Notes: generated by a model not told the origin, from the letters alone. 64,000 nt of DNA from Bartonella henselae str. Houston-1 (GCF_000046705.1 NC_005956.1:1477001-1541000); one strand, 5' to 3'; counted from the first letter of the stretch, positions 17,963-29,023 are shown. A program made the numbers and translations.

Positions 17963-20581
17963 ATGAAAAAAAGTTTTCTACTATACACCGTTTCTGGAGT
18001 TCTCCTTTTCTCTTACCCGAGTCTATCTTATGCCCTTGCGAGCACTGATTTACAACCTCTCTTTGTAAATTATTCACTGAAAAAAAATAAGAATAATAAT
18101 TTAAAAGCTGAGCAACTTGGAGAGCCTGCATCTCGAACGTTTGTATCTAAGAAGAGAAAACGCTCTGGAGCTGAAGAGTCTTCTGCAGGAGCTTCCCTCT
18201 CAATCCCTGTAAAATCTGCAAAATCGAGAAAACGTCCAATTTTAGAATCTTCTCCTACAAATCCCACCAGCGAATCCCCTTCTCGTTCACCAGCATCTAT
18301 AAAACCTGCGAACTCAGCACAAGTTGACGAGGATCAATCTACAAAAATTGAGGTTGAAAACGGCACAACTGTGACAAAGCAGAATGTTAAAATTCACGAT
18401 AATTATGTTGCCGTCCATGCACAAGAAGCAAATTCGAAAGTAAAGATTATAGGGGGATCGGTGAGTTCAAATTTTATTGGGCTGAGTACACTAGCGGGTG
18501 GAACTATTGATGCAACAAATATCACTACAACAGTAACATCTGTTGGTTTGCTAAACACAAATGGCACAATCATCCTTAAGGATTCGACCGTAAATGTTAC
18601 GGGCAATGACAAAACACATGGTATCGTTTTAAGAGGCATGCAAAATCCCTCTGGAAATCAACAAGCACAAAATGCTGGAAGAGAAGGAAATGTTCACCAC
18701 GAAAAAGATATGCGCAATAAAGTTATGCTCACCAATACAAAAATTCTCGTTCAAAACGGTATTGGTATTGGTGTTTATGGAGCACACGCAAGCGGTGAAG
18801 TCACCCTTAAAGATTCAGAGATCCGTGCCGATATGTTATCAAAAAATGAGAAAAATATTGAAGCTCCGGCACATATCCTTACATTAAATGCAGATCATTC
18901 TATTTTAGAAGGCGGCGTAAAAACATTAGCAGATAACAAAACATTCCTTAATTTAAACAACAATTCAACATGGTTGTTAACAGCTCCTAGAAAAAGAGAG
19001 AGCAATAACGACCCATCTCATGGACATGACATTGATGAAAAATTACACTCTAACCTTTCGGGAATAAGTCTCACGGAAAGTAGCATTGTGTTTGGTACGT
19101 CAACAGATGGACATTATCAAACCTTGTTTGTTGGGTCTCAATCGCAGGAAGCAGACCAAACTCCTAATAACCCGATAGTTTATAAGGCAACAGGTGCCGC
19201 TGAGATCCATTTGAACTCTGAGTGGAGCAACAATTCTCCAATGCATAAACAGAAAACTGATAGGGTTATAATTAATGGTGATGTATCAGGCAGCACAATC
19301 GTTCATATCAACTTCTTGGAAAGTGGTAACAAAGGAACCAAAAGCACTGCTGTTTGGAAAGAAGAGATGGTTTCTACCTCTTCAACAGCACATGGAATTT
19401 CACTCATTCAGGTTTCTGGGAACGCTGATAAGAATTCTTTCAAACTAGAGAAGGGCTATCTTACAATGGGGGGAACACCTTATAAATATGTGCTCACTGC
19501 CTATGCACCTGGTACATCCGATGCAAGCCAAAACCTCTTTGGTAAGAATGATCAAAATTTCTGGGATTTTCGGTTGCAGAGTGCCTATGTAGATAGTGAT
19601 AAGAAGGTCAGAGCACTTTTGCCTCAGGTAGCAAACTATCTGGTTATACCCAATGCAGTATTTTCTGCTGGATTTTCTGAGGTGAATAATCAAAACATGC
19701 TGTTAAACAATATGCGCACAACAATGTTTGGAGCGGAAAATCATAACAAGAATGGCATATTCTTATCCTACTATAATGAAAAAGTCACTTTATCCTCCAA
19801 TCGTGATCCGCTGCACTATGGCTACGGAGCTGATATAAACTATGATGCTGTACAATTAGGCATCATCATGAATGCTCTGGAAGGTAAAAATATCAACACA
19901 CAATTTGGTCTTTTAGGAACATATGGAAAACTTTCTTTTACCCCAAAGGATATGCAAGATTCTGAAAAGACAAAACTTGATAAATGGTCGCTCACCGCTT
20001 ATAGCGGCATCCAACATAGCATGGGTCTATACATGAACGCGCTCCTTTCCTACGGAGTCCTAAAAGGGAATGTGACCACGGCTCTCATTGGAACTGCTGC
20101 AAAATTAGATGGCACTAAAACATTAACTCTCTCTGCGACCCTTGGTCAGAAATTAACAACCGGTCTTCAAGGGCTCATGTTTGAGCCACAAGCACAGTTT
20201 ATTTATCAAAACCTCATGCTAGATGTACTTTCAGATGCTGATGGTTTGAAAGTTGATATGGACAATCCGCATCAATGGTTGGTACGTATTGGTGGACGTT
20301 TAACAAAAAATCTCACCACCACTGAGGAGGATAATGATCATGCTGTTTCCTTCTATGGGAAGTTGAATGTTCTCAGAACTTTTGGAGACGGTGGAGCAAT
20401 ACAAATTGGTGAGAGTTTTTATCTTGATCCTACTGGTTCCTCAATTGAAGGAGGCGTTGGTGTTAATGCGCACATCGCTCAAAAAGTTGTACTCCATGGT
20501 GATATTAGTTATCGACATAAGCTCCAAAAAGCCGGTGTATCTGGCACCAATTTTTCTGGTGGAATACGTTATCACTTTTAA
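17963..20581 (+). CDS. Autotransporter adhesin (paralog 4, divergent barrel)
   Basis: An 872-residue autotransporter. A signal peptide (about 1-27, MKKSFLLYTVSGVLLFSY then SYA) is followed by an unusual region (about 35-125) rich in Lys, Ser and Pro, with two basic clusters, KKRKR and KSRKRP. The beta-helix passenger follows (about 125-520) with the family blocks LNADHSILEGG, VYKATGAAEIHLNSEW and VIINGDVSGST. The barrel (about 550-872) ends in RYHF and is clearly diverged from the three near-identical barrels upstream, closer in places to the decayed gene at the window's left edge (for example MDNPHQWLVRIGGRLTK). A ribosome-binding site GAGAGGGG lies a little far upstream (17931-17938). The 3' hairpin is of the family type. 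Confidence 0.92.
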   Translation: MKKSFLLYTVSGVLLFSYPSLSYALASTDLQPLFVNYSLKKNKNNNLKAEQLGEPASRTFVSKKRKRSGAEESSAGASLSIPVKSAKSRKRPILESSPTNPTSESPSRSPASIKPANSAQVDEDQSTKIEVENGTTVTKQNVKIHDNYVAVHAQEANSKVKIIGGSVSSNFIGLSTLAGGTIDATNITTTVTSVGLLNTNGTIILKDSTVNVTGNDKTHGIVLRGMQNPSGNQQAQNAGREGNVHHEKDMRNKVMLTNTKILVQNGIGIGVYGAHASGEVTLKDSEIRADMLSKNEKNIEAPAHILTLNADHSILEGGVKTLADNKTFLNLNNNSTWLLTAPRKRESNNDPSHGHDIDEKLHSNLSGISLTESSIVFGTSTDGHYQTLFVGSQSQEADQTPNNPIVYKATGAAEIHLNSEWSNNSPMHKQKTDRVIINGDVSGSTIVHINFLESGNKGTKSTAVWKEEMVSTSSTAHGISLIQVSGNADKNSFKLEKGYLTMGGTPYKYVLTAYAPGTSDASQNLFGKNDQNFWDFRLQSAYVDSDKKVRALLPQVANYLVIPNAVFSAGFSEVNNQNMLLNNMRTTMFGAENHNKNGIFLSYYNEKVTLSSNRDPLHYGYGADINYDAVQLGIIMNALEGKNINTQFGLLGTYGKLSFTPKDMQDSEKTKLDKWSLTAYSGIQHSMGLYMNALLSYGVLKGNVTTALIGTAAKLDGTKTLTLSATLGQKLTTGLQGLMFEPQAQFIYQNLMLDVLSDADGLKVDMDNPHQWLVRIGGRLTKNLTTTEEDNDHAVSFYGKLNVLRTFGDGGAIQIGESFYLDPTGSSIEGGVGVNAHIAQKVVLHGDISYRHKLQKAGVSGTNFSGGIRYHF

Positions 20582-20603
20582 AAAAAACAATATATAATTT
20601 TGT

Positions 20604-20630
20604 TAAAAGGCAGCACGGTGTGTTGCCTTT
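20604..20630 (+). terminator. Hairpin terminator after autotransporter gene
   Basis: AAAAGGCAGCA pairs with TGTTGCCTTTT (one G-U pair) 22 bases after the stop at 20581, followed by a T-rich stretch. Same family hairpin as at 2722, 8060 and 11966. Confidence 0.7.
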
Positions 20631-20755
20631 TGTTTATGCAATCTTTCTTTCTCAACAAAAATTTTGATACAAAAATGCTAAAAAATGATCCGCTAGTGCA
20701 AAGAATATAACCAATATCAATCTTCAAAAACTGACATCTACTTCTAAAAATTGAG

Positions 20756-21000
20756 TAACCAAAGAAGATCTCTCTATCCAATGTTGCGGTAATCCTTGCA
20801 TTAAGAGCGTTCATAAAAAGCATTTTTACTCGTTCCTTGAAGAGTTTTTTTCCACACACTCATCCCACTGATGACATATACAAAGGGATGGTGTTCATTG
20901 ATTCAACATAAACAGATTTGAAATGAGAAAACTCTACGATGTTAAGCTCTCTGATTCAAAGTGCAAAATGATAAATTATCCATTATAAATCAATGTATTA
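20756..21000 (-). repeat. Dispersed degenerate repeat, inverted copy
   Basis: It aligns in the same orientation with 32890-33165 (shared blocks CATAAACAGATTTGAAA and CCATTATAAATCAA) and as reverse complement with 8281-8400. It is adjacent and inverted to the copy at 21169-21560. Confidence 0.5.
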
Positions 21001-21168
21001 TACAATTTGAAAAAACAATAAATATTATATTAATGTATTCAAAATGATGATTTCGTATCAGGTACTTTCAGAAAATTCTGTTGATGTTAAGGAATAGGTG
21101 TTAAGCCATAAGTGCAACGTGTTTATCAATATCTCACACATGGCCCCCTCTTTAAAAAGAGAGAGCTT

Positions 21169-21560
21169 TTCAATGAACGTATAAAGATAATTCATCCTTT
21201 TGCATATCGAATAGCTCCCTAAAGACAGGGAATTTTTGTCATTTTTCCTTTTCTGATTCAAAATCATCAAAAAATCATTTTCTTGCATGTCACAAGAGAA
21301 AATAACGTGCGAATAAAAGACCCTTTAAGATAAGAAGTAAATACGCTCTTACGAACCATCTCAATGCAAAAACAGTCGTAAGATTTTGAGCTGACAAAAA
21401 GAATGACGAGTTTATACCTTCATAAATGTAAAGATGGTAGTTTTCAATAGATTACCCATTATACCAATTACCCATCAGCCTCGTAAAATATGATTGACAA
21501 CAAGGAAAGATGTTTCTTTAAAGCAAATAAGTGAATGAGAAACCCAGTGACATGCTGTTT
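21169..21560 (+). repeat. Dispersed degenerate repeat, direct copy
   Basis: It aligns with 8281-8715 over two stretches: ATAATTCATCCTTTTGCATA near 21188, and the stretch around TATACCTTCATAAATGTAAAG near 21414. Divergence is high and no ORF is conserved. Confidence 0.5.
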
Positions 21561-22322
21561 GCTCTTGGACGCAGGCTTTCTTCTTAAAACCAGTGAACTG
21601 TTACGCTTTCCTTACAGGGTTGCTTCTTCTAAACCAACATTCTGATTGTTTTAGCCCCCTGACGTGATTTCCCACTTAAGCGTAACTTGCAAACTTTAGT
21701 GAGTAGTCAAGAAAGCAAGTAGTACCCTTACAGTGTGCAAAGAGCTCATCAAGGACTCTTGCGTGGGATTATCTCAAACACACCTATCACGATATAAAAA
21801 TACTTTCAAAAGATAACTCAATACCGCCAAAACTTTTAAGTATGATTCTAAAGATAAGAGAAAATATCCACCCTCAATAATAAAGATATCATCCATCCAC
21901 CGAATTTCCCTATCGTTTACTCGTAAATTTTCTCTATCATACACAAATACAAACAACATTCCTCATAAAGAACGGCATTTTGTATAAAATACTCCATAAA
22001 AAAGAATGTACACCTCATATGAGACAAAAAGCCATCTCCCTCCTGGAAAACAAAGCAGCCGCCTCTTTCTCTTCCTAGCAACCTTCTCTTTTTTCCAAGG
22101 AGAAATTCTCTTCAATCAACCAAAAGAGCAATCCCACAACCTAAATAAGAATTACGACACTGCCTCCTTCCCTCAACGAGCACACTCTCTCAAGAAGCAG
22201 ATTTTTTTTGCAATGTGAAAATCAAAAGCGCACAAATTGCCACACAAGAGATTAAAATATTCAAAGTCTAAAGACCCAAGGCTGCAAAACAAATCCACAA
22301 CCCTAGGCATTTATTTTATGAA
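21561..22322. other. Intergenic region without a supported gene
   Basis: Short ORFs exist (for example 22006-22218) but lack a good ribosome-binding site or any recognisable feature. I see nothing else of note. Confidence 0.4.
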
Positions 22323-22766
22323 TCACTTAGAACGCCCAATATTGAGCAAAATGGGATCACTTATTTCATCCATTTCTTTTGTACAAGAAGCTGTTTGCAT
22401 AGCGTACGAAAGATCATTCACTGCATCCAAGTGGATTTTAAGCAATTCACTATTACGACGTAATTTTTCCTGTAAATCCGATAACAAGCTTTCGACCTCA
22501 TTTTCAATATCTTCATTCATATAGCGTTTTATATCGCCTATAGATTTATTAAGATCACTTAAGCCACGTGTTTTACATACATTTATTTCTTCATAATCTG
22601 GAACACCACTATTTTCTAGCATGTTGCTTTCATAATCAATCACTTGTGCCAAATTTTTAACGGCAGCTACAAATTTTGTCATTGCCCAATCACGATCAAT
22701 AAGATCGTTATTAAAGACTTTTGCTTTTGATGCAAAACTATCATCACCATATTGCACTACAGACAT
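22323..22766 (-). CDS. FlgN-like coiled-coil protein (tentative)
   Basis: A 147-residue, mostly helical protein preceded by a good ribosome-binding site (AAGGGGAA, 8 bases before the ATG). After a short N-terminus, residues 35-125 have the pattern of flagellar export chaperone FlgN-type proteins: an early helix with LAQVIDYESNMLENSG, a charged middle with KTRGLSDLNKSI, then a long helix EVESLLSDLQEKLRRNSELL. This is a pattern match only. FlgN-like proteins chaperone hook-associated proteins in flagellar assembly, yet no other flagellar gene is in the window and B. henselae is regarded as non-flagellated. It may be a left-over gene, or an unrelated helical protein. It stands alone among decayed DNA, which argues that it is under selection. 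Confidence 0.55.
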   Translation of the reverse strand: MSVVQYGDDSFASKAKVFNNDLIDRDWAMTKFVAAVKNLAQVIDYESNMLENSGVPDYEEINVCKTRGLSDLNKSIGDIKRYMNEDIENEVESLLSDLQEKLRRNSELLKIHLDAVNDLSYAMQTASCTKEMDEISDPILLNIGRSK

Positions 22767-24180
22767 TTTATTTCCCCTTCAACAGTATTGTTGTTCAGTC
22801 TCGATCTCAAATGAGGAAGATTAAACAGCTTTTCTTTAATGCTGATACACTCGCGTTAATGCTTTGATACACTCAAGTGAGTTTATTGTGCGAATATTGG
22901 CCTCAACAGCAAAACGGTCCTTAAAAGCGTATATCTATTCAAATTATTCTATTATATGAAATATATTTTTTATTTTTCTTATTTCATATTCGCTCCAAAA
23001 CCGCCATTGGTATAATACCAATTCTATAAAACGTCACAAATTCTCAAACTAATACGCTGCGGATATCATGAATTATCAATCTTTGACAAAAAACGATAAA
23101 ACGTTGACTAATCTGTTTAACAAAAATTTGTCGCATAAAAAGATTGAGATTCTTTAAAGATTTCAGCATTTTACCCTCCATAGCTTTTGGCTTCTTATGC
23201 ATCTGACTCTGCACACCATTTGGGCACACCCTCTGCACACTATTTGGCATCATACAAGATCAGCTTGCACACTCCAGAAAGCCCCACTCTCCTCACATGT
23301 CCTGTTCTGCAGATCACAGAACACACGAAGAACACTCTCTGAATAAACCACACAATAATCTCAAAAAAGATAGTCGAAAACAGCTAAATAGCTCAAGATT
23401 TCCCTTTTTCAATTATCATTCGCTTTTCTTTGCAAGAGTTATACTATAGGATTTTTTTAATCCTTTCAAGAGTTCCTGAAAAAACGTAAAACGCCATATC
23501 ATAAACTCTTAAATCTATCTCATAGAAACGTTTTCATACTGTTGTTTGCAAAATAATTCTCTTACATATCCTCAAATAACGCAAAATTTGCTCTTGAGAC
23601 CGCTTCTTTTTCTCCCCATACAGACAAGAAATTATAGGAAAAATGATCCACCCTGCAAAAACAAAGCTTCTACCGAGAAACCCATCCTGACTTCTAATAT
23701 TGAGGATTGAACTTTCCTGTTACTCTTCTCTTGCAAGAGTATTTATGATCTTATTGGATATTACCTTCAACGCAGAGCCCTTTATGGAACCCAAACGCTA
23801 TTCCGCTTTTTTTAATGCCAGCTTCTTCTAAAACGAACACCCTAGCTGCTTAATATACTCACATCCTTCCCTAATGAAGCACAGCTTACGAAACTTAAAA
23901 GGTGATCTAGTGTTTCCCTTTCCACAAAAGATATTAACACACCCCCCTTCATAAAAAGCAGCTTTAAACACTTTGTGGTGTAACATGAATTAGAAGGTTT
24001 CATGAATTAGAAGGTTTGATGAAAAAAAGTTTTTTGACACGCAAGACCAGCACATTCAAAAAAATAAAGAAAGACAACAAACTTTTCCTTTTTTCATGCT
24101 CCACAGTTCGCAAATCTCTCTATTTCTCATAAAATTAAAAGAAAAATTTTAAGCTTGCCGAGTATGTTATATCAACATAT

Positions 24181-24195
24181 ATTACAAACTGTAAT
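24181..24195. promoter_or_regulatory. Palindrome upstream of small ORF
   Basis: ATTACA-AAC-TGTAAT is a perfect 6+6 inverted repeat, flanked by further imperfect symmetry (AACATAT ... AATATGTT). It lies 48 bases before the small ORF at 24244, a place and shape typical for a dimeric repressor site. In AT-rich DNA such symmetry can arise by chance. Confidence 0.3.
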
Positions 24196-24243
24196 AATAT
24201 GTTACTCAAAAATGGATACCACAAAGCACAAAAAGAGGTTCTT

Positions 24244-24342
24244 ATGGCTGATATAATAAAAACCGCTATGCTTTATTCAACATTGATTATCACCATCAAT
24301 GCGTTTGTCGTTGTCTTAGCTCTCGTAATAGAGACGCATTAG
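24244..24342 (+). CDS. Possible 32-residue single-pass membrane peptide
   Basis: ATG follows AAGAGG at a suitable distance. The peptide has a short polar N-terminus (MADIIKTAM) and a continuous hydrophobic segment of about 20 residues (STLIITINAFVVVLALVI), then ends in ETH. The composition fits a small transmembrane protein. No family is recognised. It is the only ORF in the 3.8-kb stretch with both a ribosome-binding site and a coherent protein character. Confidence 0.35.
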   Translation: MADIIKTAMLYSTLIITINAFVVVLALVIETH

Positions 24343-26620
24343 GTATACTTCTCTTAGTTTTTTTGTGACTTTGCGCAAACAAGTGCCGTAGATTCTCGTA
24401 AACTCAAGAAAGGATTGTAAAGCAGCCGTTAAATCATGCATCAATTCCAAAGGGTTCCCAACTCTTTTTGTGTCGATCTTTACTTTTTGTATGCATTTTA
24501 AACAATGAGGCTTAATGTTTCACTTTTCCTTGAATCATCATTATTCCGTTCTGAATAATTTTGTCATCTTCTCTCTCTTAAAAAGCAGAAAACAAAAAAA
24601 CCTGAACTCCGTTGGCTTTCAATGAGATATATGAAGTCGTGCAGCTTGTGTTTATATTCTTTTAGATGCAAATCTGTTTTTTTTCATAAGAGCTGCTTCT
24701 TAAATCTACAAGAGAGAAAACCTCCACAACAGAGAGGAAATTTTCAATTATTGAAACCCATATCATATTCAAATTAAAATGATCTCTCACTTGAAAAAGA
24801 AAAACAACATTGTCCACTTATTTTTGTTTATAATGTCACTGCTCTCTTGCTCTTTTTCAACTTCAGAAAAGTTTGAATCTTATTTCTTTTATGCCTTATC
24901 TCATCCTTCTAAGAAGTTCACGAGCGGCTTTTAATAAGTTCTGAAAATTTTTCGATTGAGGCAACAACCGTACAGATGGCTCTGTTTTTTTCACATTTTC
25001 CCCCCATTCATCGAATAATTTTCAATTTTTTTTAAACTCTTCTACGCTATAAGTTTTTTCGCAACCAGTAACAGTCCAGTATACAAAGAAACAGTATTGT
25101 GGCTTTATTCACGATTTTATCCCTCTCTTATTTTATATTTTTAACTACAGAATTGTTTCACATAATCTTTCATATCGCGCTTGAAATACATCCCTCTAAC
25201 GAAGATCTGCAGCTTCAAAGCAAAAACATATTGAATCAAGAGAGTAACTTGCATTTGTAACATTGTCTGCACAGCTTCTCATTGTGTGTGAAGTTCTTAT
25301 AATTGAGAAGCAATTGTTACACCTTTGCACTATTCAAGAAGATTTTTAATCGCTTTTTTTCTATCAAAAGTCATTTTACAATAAGATATAAAATAACACG
25401 AATATCTTCATTATAAGCATTTGCAATGCCTGTAATCATTGCAATTTGCCAGCAAACAAAAACAACATCTCTTCAATTTACTGATTGCACTCTCATCATT
25501 CTTACATCGCCAGAAAGCAAAGAAAGTTTTGATATAATTTAACTTCCCATGTACTTACAACAATACCGATAGAAATACTCAAAAACAATCTTACACAGCT
25601 CAACAGAACAAAGAAATTGAGCGATGCACCCGAAAACCATTACAGTTGCATCAAATAATGTAAATCCCTAAAACAGCACAAAAGCAAAAAACATATCAAG
25701 AGAATAACAAAGCAATTTTTTGTGTTTTTGAGGAAGAGTAAATTCTACAAAGCACTAATATCAGTGAAATAATGACTTCTCTTCAGCCTCCTCTGAAATT
25801 TAACAAATTTTAATAAAAGACTGTAGAGCTGAAAGTTATTTTTTAAATATAAGATGAGCATTTTTATAATAAAATAAACAAGCAATAACTTTACATTGAG
25901 AAACATTATAAATACAATTCTATAAAGAAATCCTACTATTCTATCCCATTAACAAACGATTTTACTTTTAAACTGATCATACTTGTAAAGGAAGGATGAA
26001 GAAAAAATTATTCGTCATAGTCAATTGTATGATGTTAAATACTGTAAAATCTGGCAATTTGCATCACGCAATGGAATTTAAACAGCCAGAGTGACAAAAG
26101 ACAGGTGCTTTTATCATCCCATAGCATCCTGTCAAAAGCAATCGATATCCCCTTCAAACAAATACATCATTAAACAAATTCATTCTGCAATTATCGCAGT
26201 ATTTTTTGAGAGGGTTGATGCACTTGGAGCTTACAGAAAATATGATAGTAAAATTCCGCGGATGGACTTTAGACGGATGAAATCAGATATGCTCATCCTG
26301 ATCTGTTTCAATATCATAATCGCCTTCCTATTTACTTTCACCAGTAATATCTATCACACAAGAGAGCAGACACTTTAATTCATACGATCCAAAATTCATC
26401 CTCTCATGATCATGTAGGTATATGACGATTTTCATCCAATATCGAAATGACGAGCTCCTCTTAGATTTCACTCAATCTAGCTTTTTGAAAGAATACAAAG
26501 GAACAGAGCAATCGGGTATAATGCGCAATCACATACAGCCCCACCAAGTTTTACATTTATGATAACTTCTTAAAGAAGATGAAATTCAATCAATGAAACC
26601 GTATTATCGTATATCATTTT

Positions 26621-26851
26621 TTACACTTTTCCGTATTTCTGTGAAAGTAATTCGCGCACCTCATCTGCTATTTTTGTTCCACGACTTGCGCAACTCATCT
26701 TAATTAAACGATGCAAGTTTTCCGGCACATCAATTGTGAGACGTTTCATACCTCCATCTCTGCACCCTTTATGGTTTCCTACCCATGCATCAGCTGTTAA
26801 AGGAATTGATTTATTGGTTGGTTTCGTACCAATCTTAATTTTTTTGTTCAT
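26621..26851 (-). CDS. Ribbon-helix-helix partner of ParA
   Basis: A 76-residue basic protein. The C-terminal half (MKRLTIDVPENLHRLIK ... ADEVRELLSQKYG) has the strand-helix-helix pattern of CopG/ParG-type DNA-binding proteins; the N-terminus (MNKKIKIGTKPTNK) is a flexible basic tail. Its start overlaps the stop of the upstream parA by four bases (ATGA), so the two are co-translated. In plasmid partition modules such a protein binds the centromere and stimulates the ParA ATPase. No clear tandem centromere repeats were seen next to it, so a partition role on the chromosome is doubtful; the pair could be a relic of an integrated plasmid. Confidence 0.75.
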   Translation of the reverse strand: MNKKIKIGTKPTNKSIPLTADAWVGNHKGCRDGGMKRLTIDVPENLHRLIKMSCASRGTKIADEVRELLSQKYGKV

Positions 26852-27477
26852 TGTGCTAACTCCTTGATTTCTGCTGCAACAGCTTCAATCTCTGCTGCTG
26901 CTAGCCCTTGCTTATCGACTTCATAAACAGTCTTCCCCTGTGTTGCAGCTTCTGCAAAAATCACGCGCTGGGCAACATTAGCAGAAAGCACATGCACTGG
27001 ATACACTCCAAGGGCTTCACCTACATCACGCCCTATTGCTGTATTGACTATTTTACGATTAATAACAAAAGCAGATTTCAGATTTTCTTTATAAACACGT
27101 GCTTCGTCAATAAGCTTTACAATCCCATCAGCCGCCCAAATATCATATGGGCTAGGTTGCACTGGAATAAGCACGAAGTCCGAAGCCATAAGAGCACTGC
27201 GTGCAAGATCAGTTACACGTGGAGGACCGTCGATAATGATATGATCATAGTTATGACCAATCTGTGTAATTTCTTTATGAACCGTTGCGCGCGGCAAACC
27301 GACGACTGGAAACAAAGGAGCACCTTCTCGAGCAGCTGCCCAATCTAATGCACTACCTTGCGGATCAACATCAATAAGCAACACACGCGCTCCTGTGCGT
27401 GCAAAGCTAGCAGCAAGATTCACACTCAAAGTGGTTTTTCCTACACCCCCTTTTTGATTCAAAAGTCCAATGATCAT
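26848..27477 (-). CDS. parA: ParA-family partition ATPase
   Basis: A 209-residue deviant Walker-A ATPase of the small ParA/VirC1/MinD class. The N-terminal motif KGGVGKTT carries both signature lysines; LLIDVDPQGSALDWA is the switch region, and DHIIIDGPP the Walker B-like strand. It lacks the N-terminal DNA-binding domain of large ParA proteins, as usual for type Ib partition systems and for VirC1-like proteins of conjugation loci. It forms a two-gene operon with the ribbon-helix-helix gene. In plasmids it would drive DNA segregation; in conjugative systems VirC1-like members promote transfer-substrate recruitment. On a chromosome 8 kb from a type IV secretion locus it may be a trace of the conjugative element from which the locus derived. 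Confidence 0.88.
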   Translation of the reverse strand: MIIGLLNQKGGVGKTTLSVNLAASFARTGARVLLIDVDPQGSALDWAAAREGAPLFPVVGLPRATVHKEITQIGHNYDHIIIDGPPRVTDLARSALMASDFVLIPVQPSPYDIWAADGIVKLIDEARVYKENLKSAFVINRKIVNTAIGRDVGEALGVYPVHVLSANVAQRVIFAEAATQGKTVYEVDKQGLAAAEIEAVAAEIKELAQ

Positions 27478-28590
27478 TCATGATGCCTTTCAGCTTTATC
27501 GTTTTTACGATTATACAGAAAATAACAAAGCAGACAAGAAGCATCTGAGAGTTTCAAAACAATTCCCTCTTACATTTCACAACAAAAGTTGTAGCATAGA
27601 TCAACCCCCATTGAGTTCTTAAAATGCCCACTTCTGCATAGCCGATACAATCAACCAAAAGAAAAAAACTTGTTCCATCTCATTGAGATCATACCTTATT
27701 TATAAGAAGCGTTCGTCATTTTCAGATTGAATGAATACAAAGAAGACAGAAAGTTTTTCATATATCATCCCCTCGTATTTTAGAAACAGAAAAAACATTC
27801 GCCTGCACATCATAAGAGAAAACAATGTATAAATAAAAACCATTTGAAAAAGAATGGTATATGCCTCTTATCAACCATCAAAACCAACCATAGAAACTAA
27901 ACTGGTAAATAGAATAGACGGTAGCAAGCTATACTTCAAAGCATAAAGGCTGTGATATTGCAATAAATCATGCATTATCCTCTTCACAAATGGTTATCGG
28001 AAGAGAAAATTGGGAGCAAAGTAAAATGTCTTCTTAAAACAAGTGCATAAAATAAGCAATGCAATGGCCTGCTGTTCTTCGTGAAAAGCGCCATGCCATT
28101 AAAGAACATGAAAAGCAAAAAAGGAAACACCGCGCAATTTTCATGGGGCAAAGCCCTCTCTAAGGGATCTGTGCATTTAAACTCGCGATTCCAAATCCCT
28201 CGAACAAGGCCTTTGATGCAAAAACTCAGCCAATACATCACAACCCCGAAAGTGAGAAGAATCCTTTAGAAATGAGTAATCTCTCTTACTTGAACAGCAT
28301 CACAAAATTCCTTTGTAATCCCCTCGCCCACAAACAACATCATGCAAACATATTAAACTTTGCCACCAGCAGCAGAAAGAAACGACATCATAAGACAAAA
28401 CAAGGAATAAATCTTACGCATAAGATATTTTGCATAGCGCATATCAATTTTTCTAACCATATCCATTCTTCTCGACAGAGGAAGCATTTCTGTTAAGATA
28501 TTCTCTTATAAAACCTCACTGTCATAATTGCTCTTTTGGATAACAAACAAAAAACAGCATGAAGATGTACCATATAGGAAATGAACAAGG
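27478..28590. other. Intergenic region with a dispersed repeat copy
   Basis: No supported gene. About 27780-28100 is a diverged copy of the repeat at 8281-8715, recognised by the final stretch with CTTAAAACAAGTGC and GCTGTTCTTCGTGAA. Short ORFs within it (for example on the - strand at 27984-28241) share a few residues with the - strand ORF at 8534-8767, including YALVL and RH, but the reading frame is not otherwise maintained. Confidence 0.5.
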
Positions 28591-28920
28591 ATGAATTTAC
28601 AACAAATTGACTCTGATATTTTTATCAGCACCCAAATCAGCGTTGAAAACATCGAAACATTGGCGCAAACTGGTTTTAAAACGATCATTTGCAACCGCCC
28701 TGATCAAGAAGATCCCCATCAACCTGATTTTTCCATCATTCAAGGAGAAGCGTGCAAATATGGCATAAAGGCCTATCACATTCCTATCGTGCCACCGACC
28801 ATAAAAAAATCAGATATTGAAATCATGAAAACAATTTTAAAAACAGCATCTTTGCCCCTTCTCGCTTATTGTCACCAAGGCACACGCTCAATGCATCTTT
28901 ATCGTTTAGCGCGTCTTTAA
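28591..28920 (+). CDS. DUF442/TIGR01244-type sulfur transferase or phosphatase
   Basis: A 109-residue single-domain protein. The start FISTQIS and FKTIICNRPDQE is the typical beginning of the small protein-tyrosine-phosphatase-like domain that in other bacteria is fused to a beta-lactamase-like hydrolase (Blh). The active-site loop is YCHQGTRS near residues 93-100, with the nucleophilic Cys and the Arg of the CxxxxR P-loop. Members act in sulfide oxidation and sulfur transfer in some proteobacteria; the substrate here is unknown. AGGAAATG precedes the ATG as ribosome-binding site. It is a stand-alone gene between non-coding DNA and a small ORF. Confidence 0.82.
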   Translation: MNLQQIDSDIFISTQISVENIETLAQTGFKTIICNRPDQEDPHQPDFSIIQGEACKYGIKAYHIPIVPPTIKKSDIEIMKTILKTASLPLLAYCHQGTRSMHLYRLARL

Positions 28921-29023
28921 GCACTTAATCTTAACCAACAAGAAAGGAACAAGCGGTAAACTTTCAAATCATAATAAAAACCGCAAGATTTCATAAGGCT
29001 ATGAAAACACAAAAGAGAAGACA

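Larger units (their letters stand above)
22800..26600. other. 3.8-kb gene-poor stretch
   Basis: AT-rich DNA with no ORF over 100 codons and many stops in all frames. The only candidate worth recording is the small membrane ORF at 24244-24342. The ORF at 26091-26378 has no ribosome-binding site or family features and is not called. The stretch has the look of long-decayed accessory DNA. Confidence 0.6.

Noticed and set aside
26091..26378. 95-codon ORF on the + strand
   Set aside because: No ribosome-binding site, no domain pattern, and it lies in a decayed stretch; not enough to call a gene.
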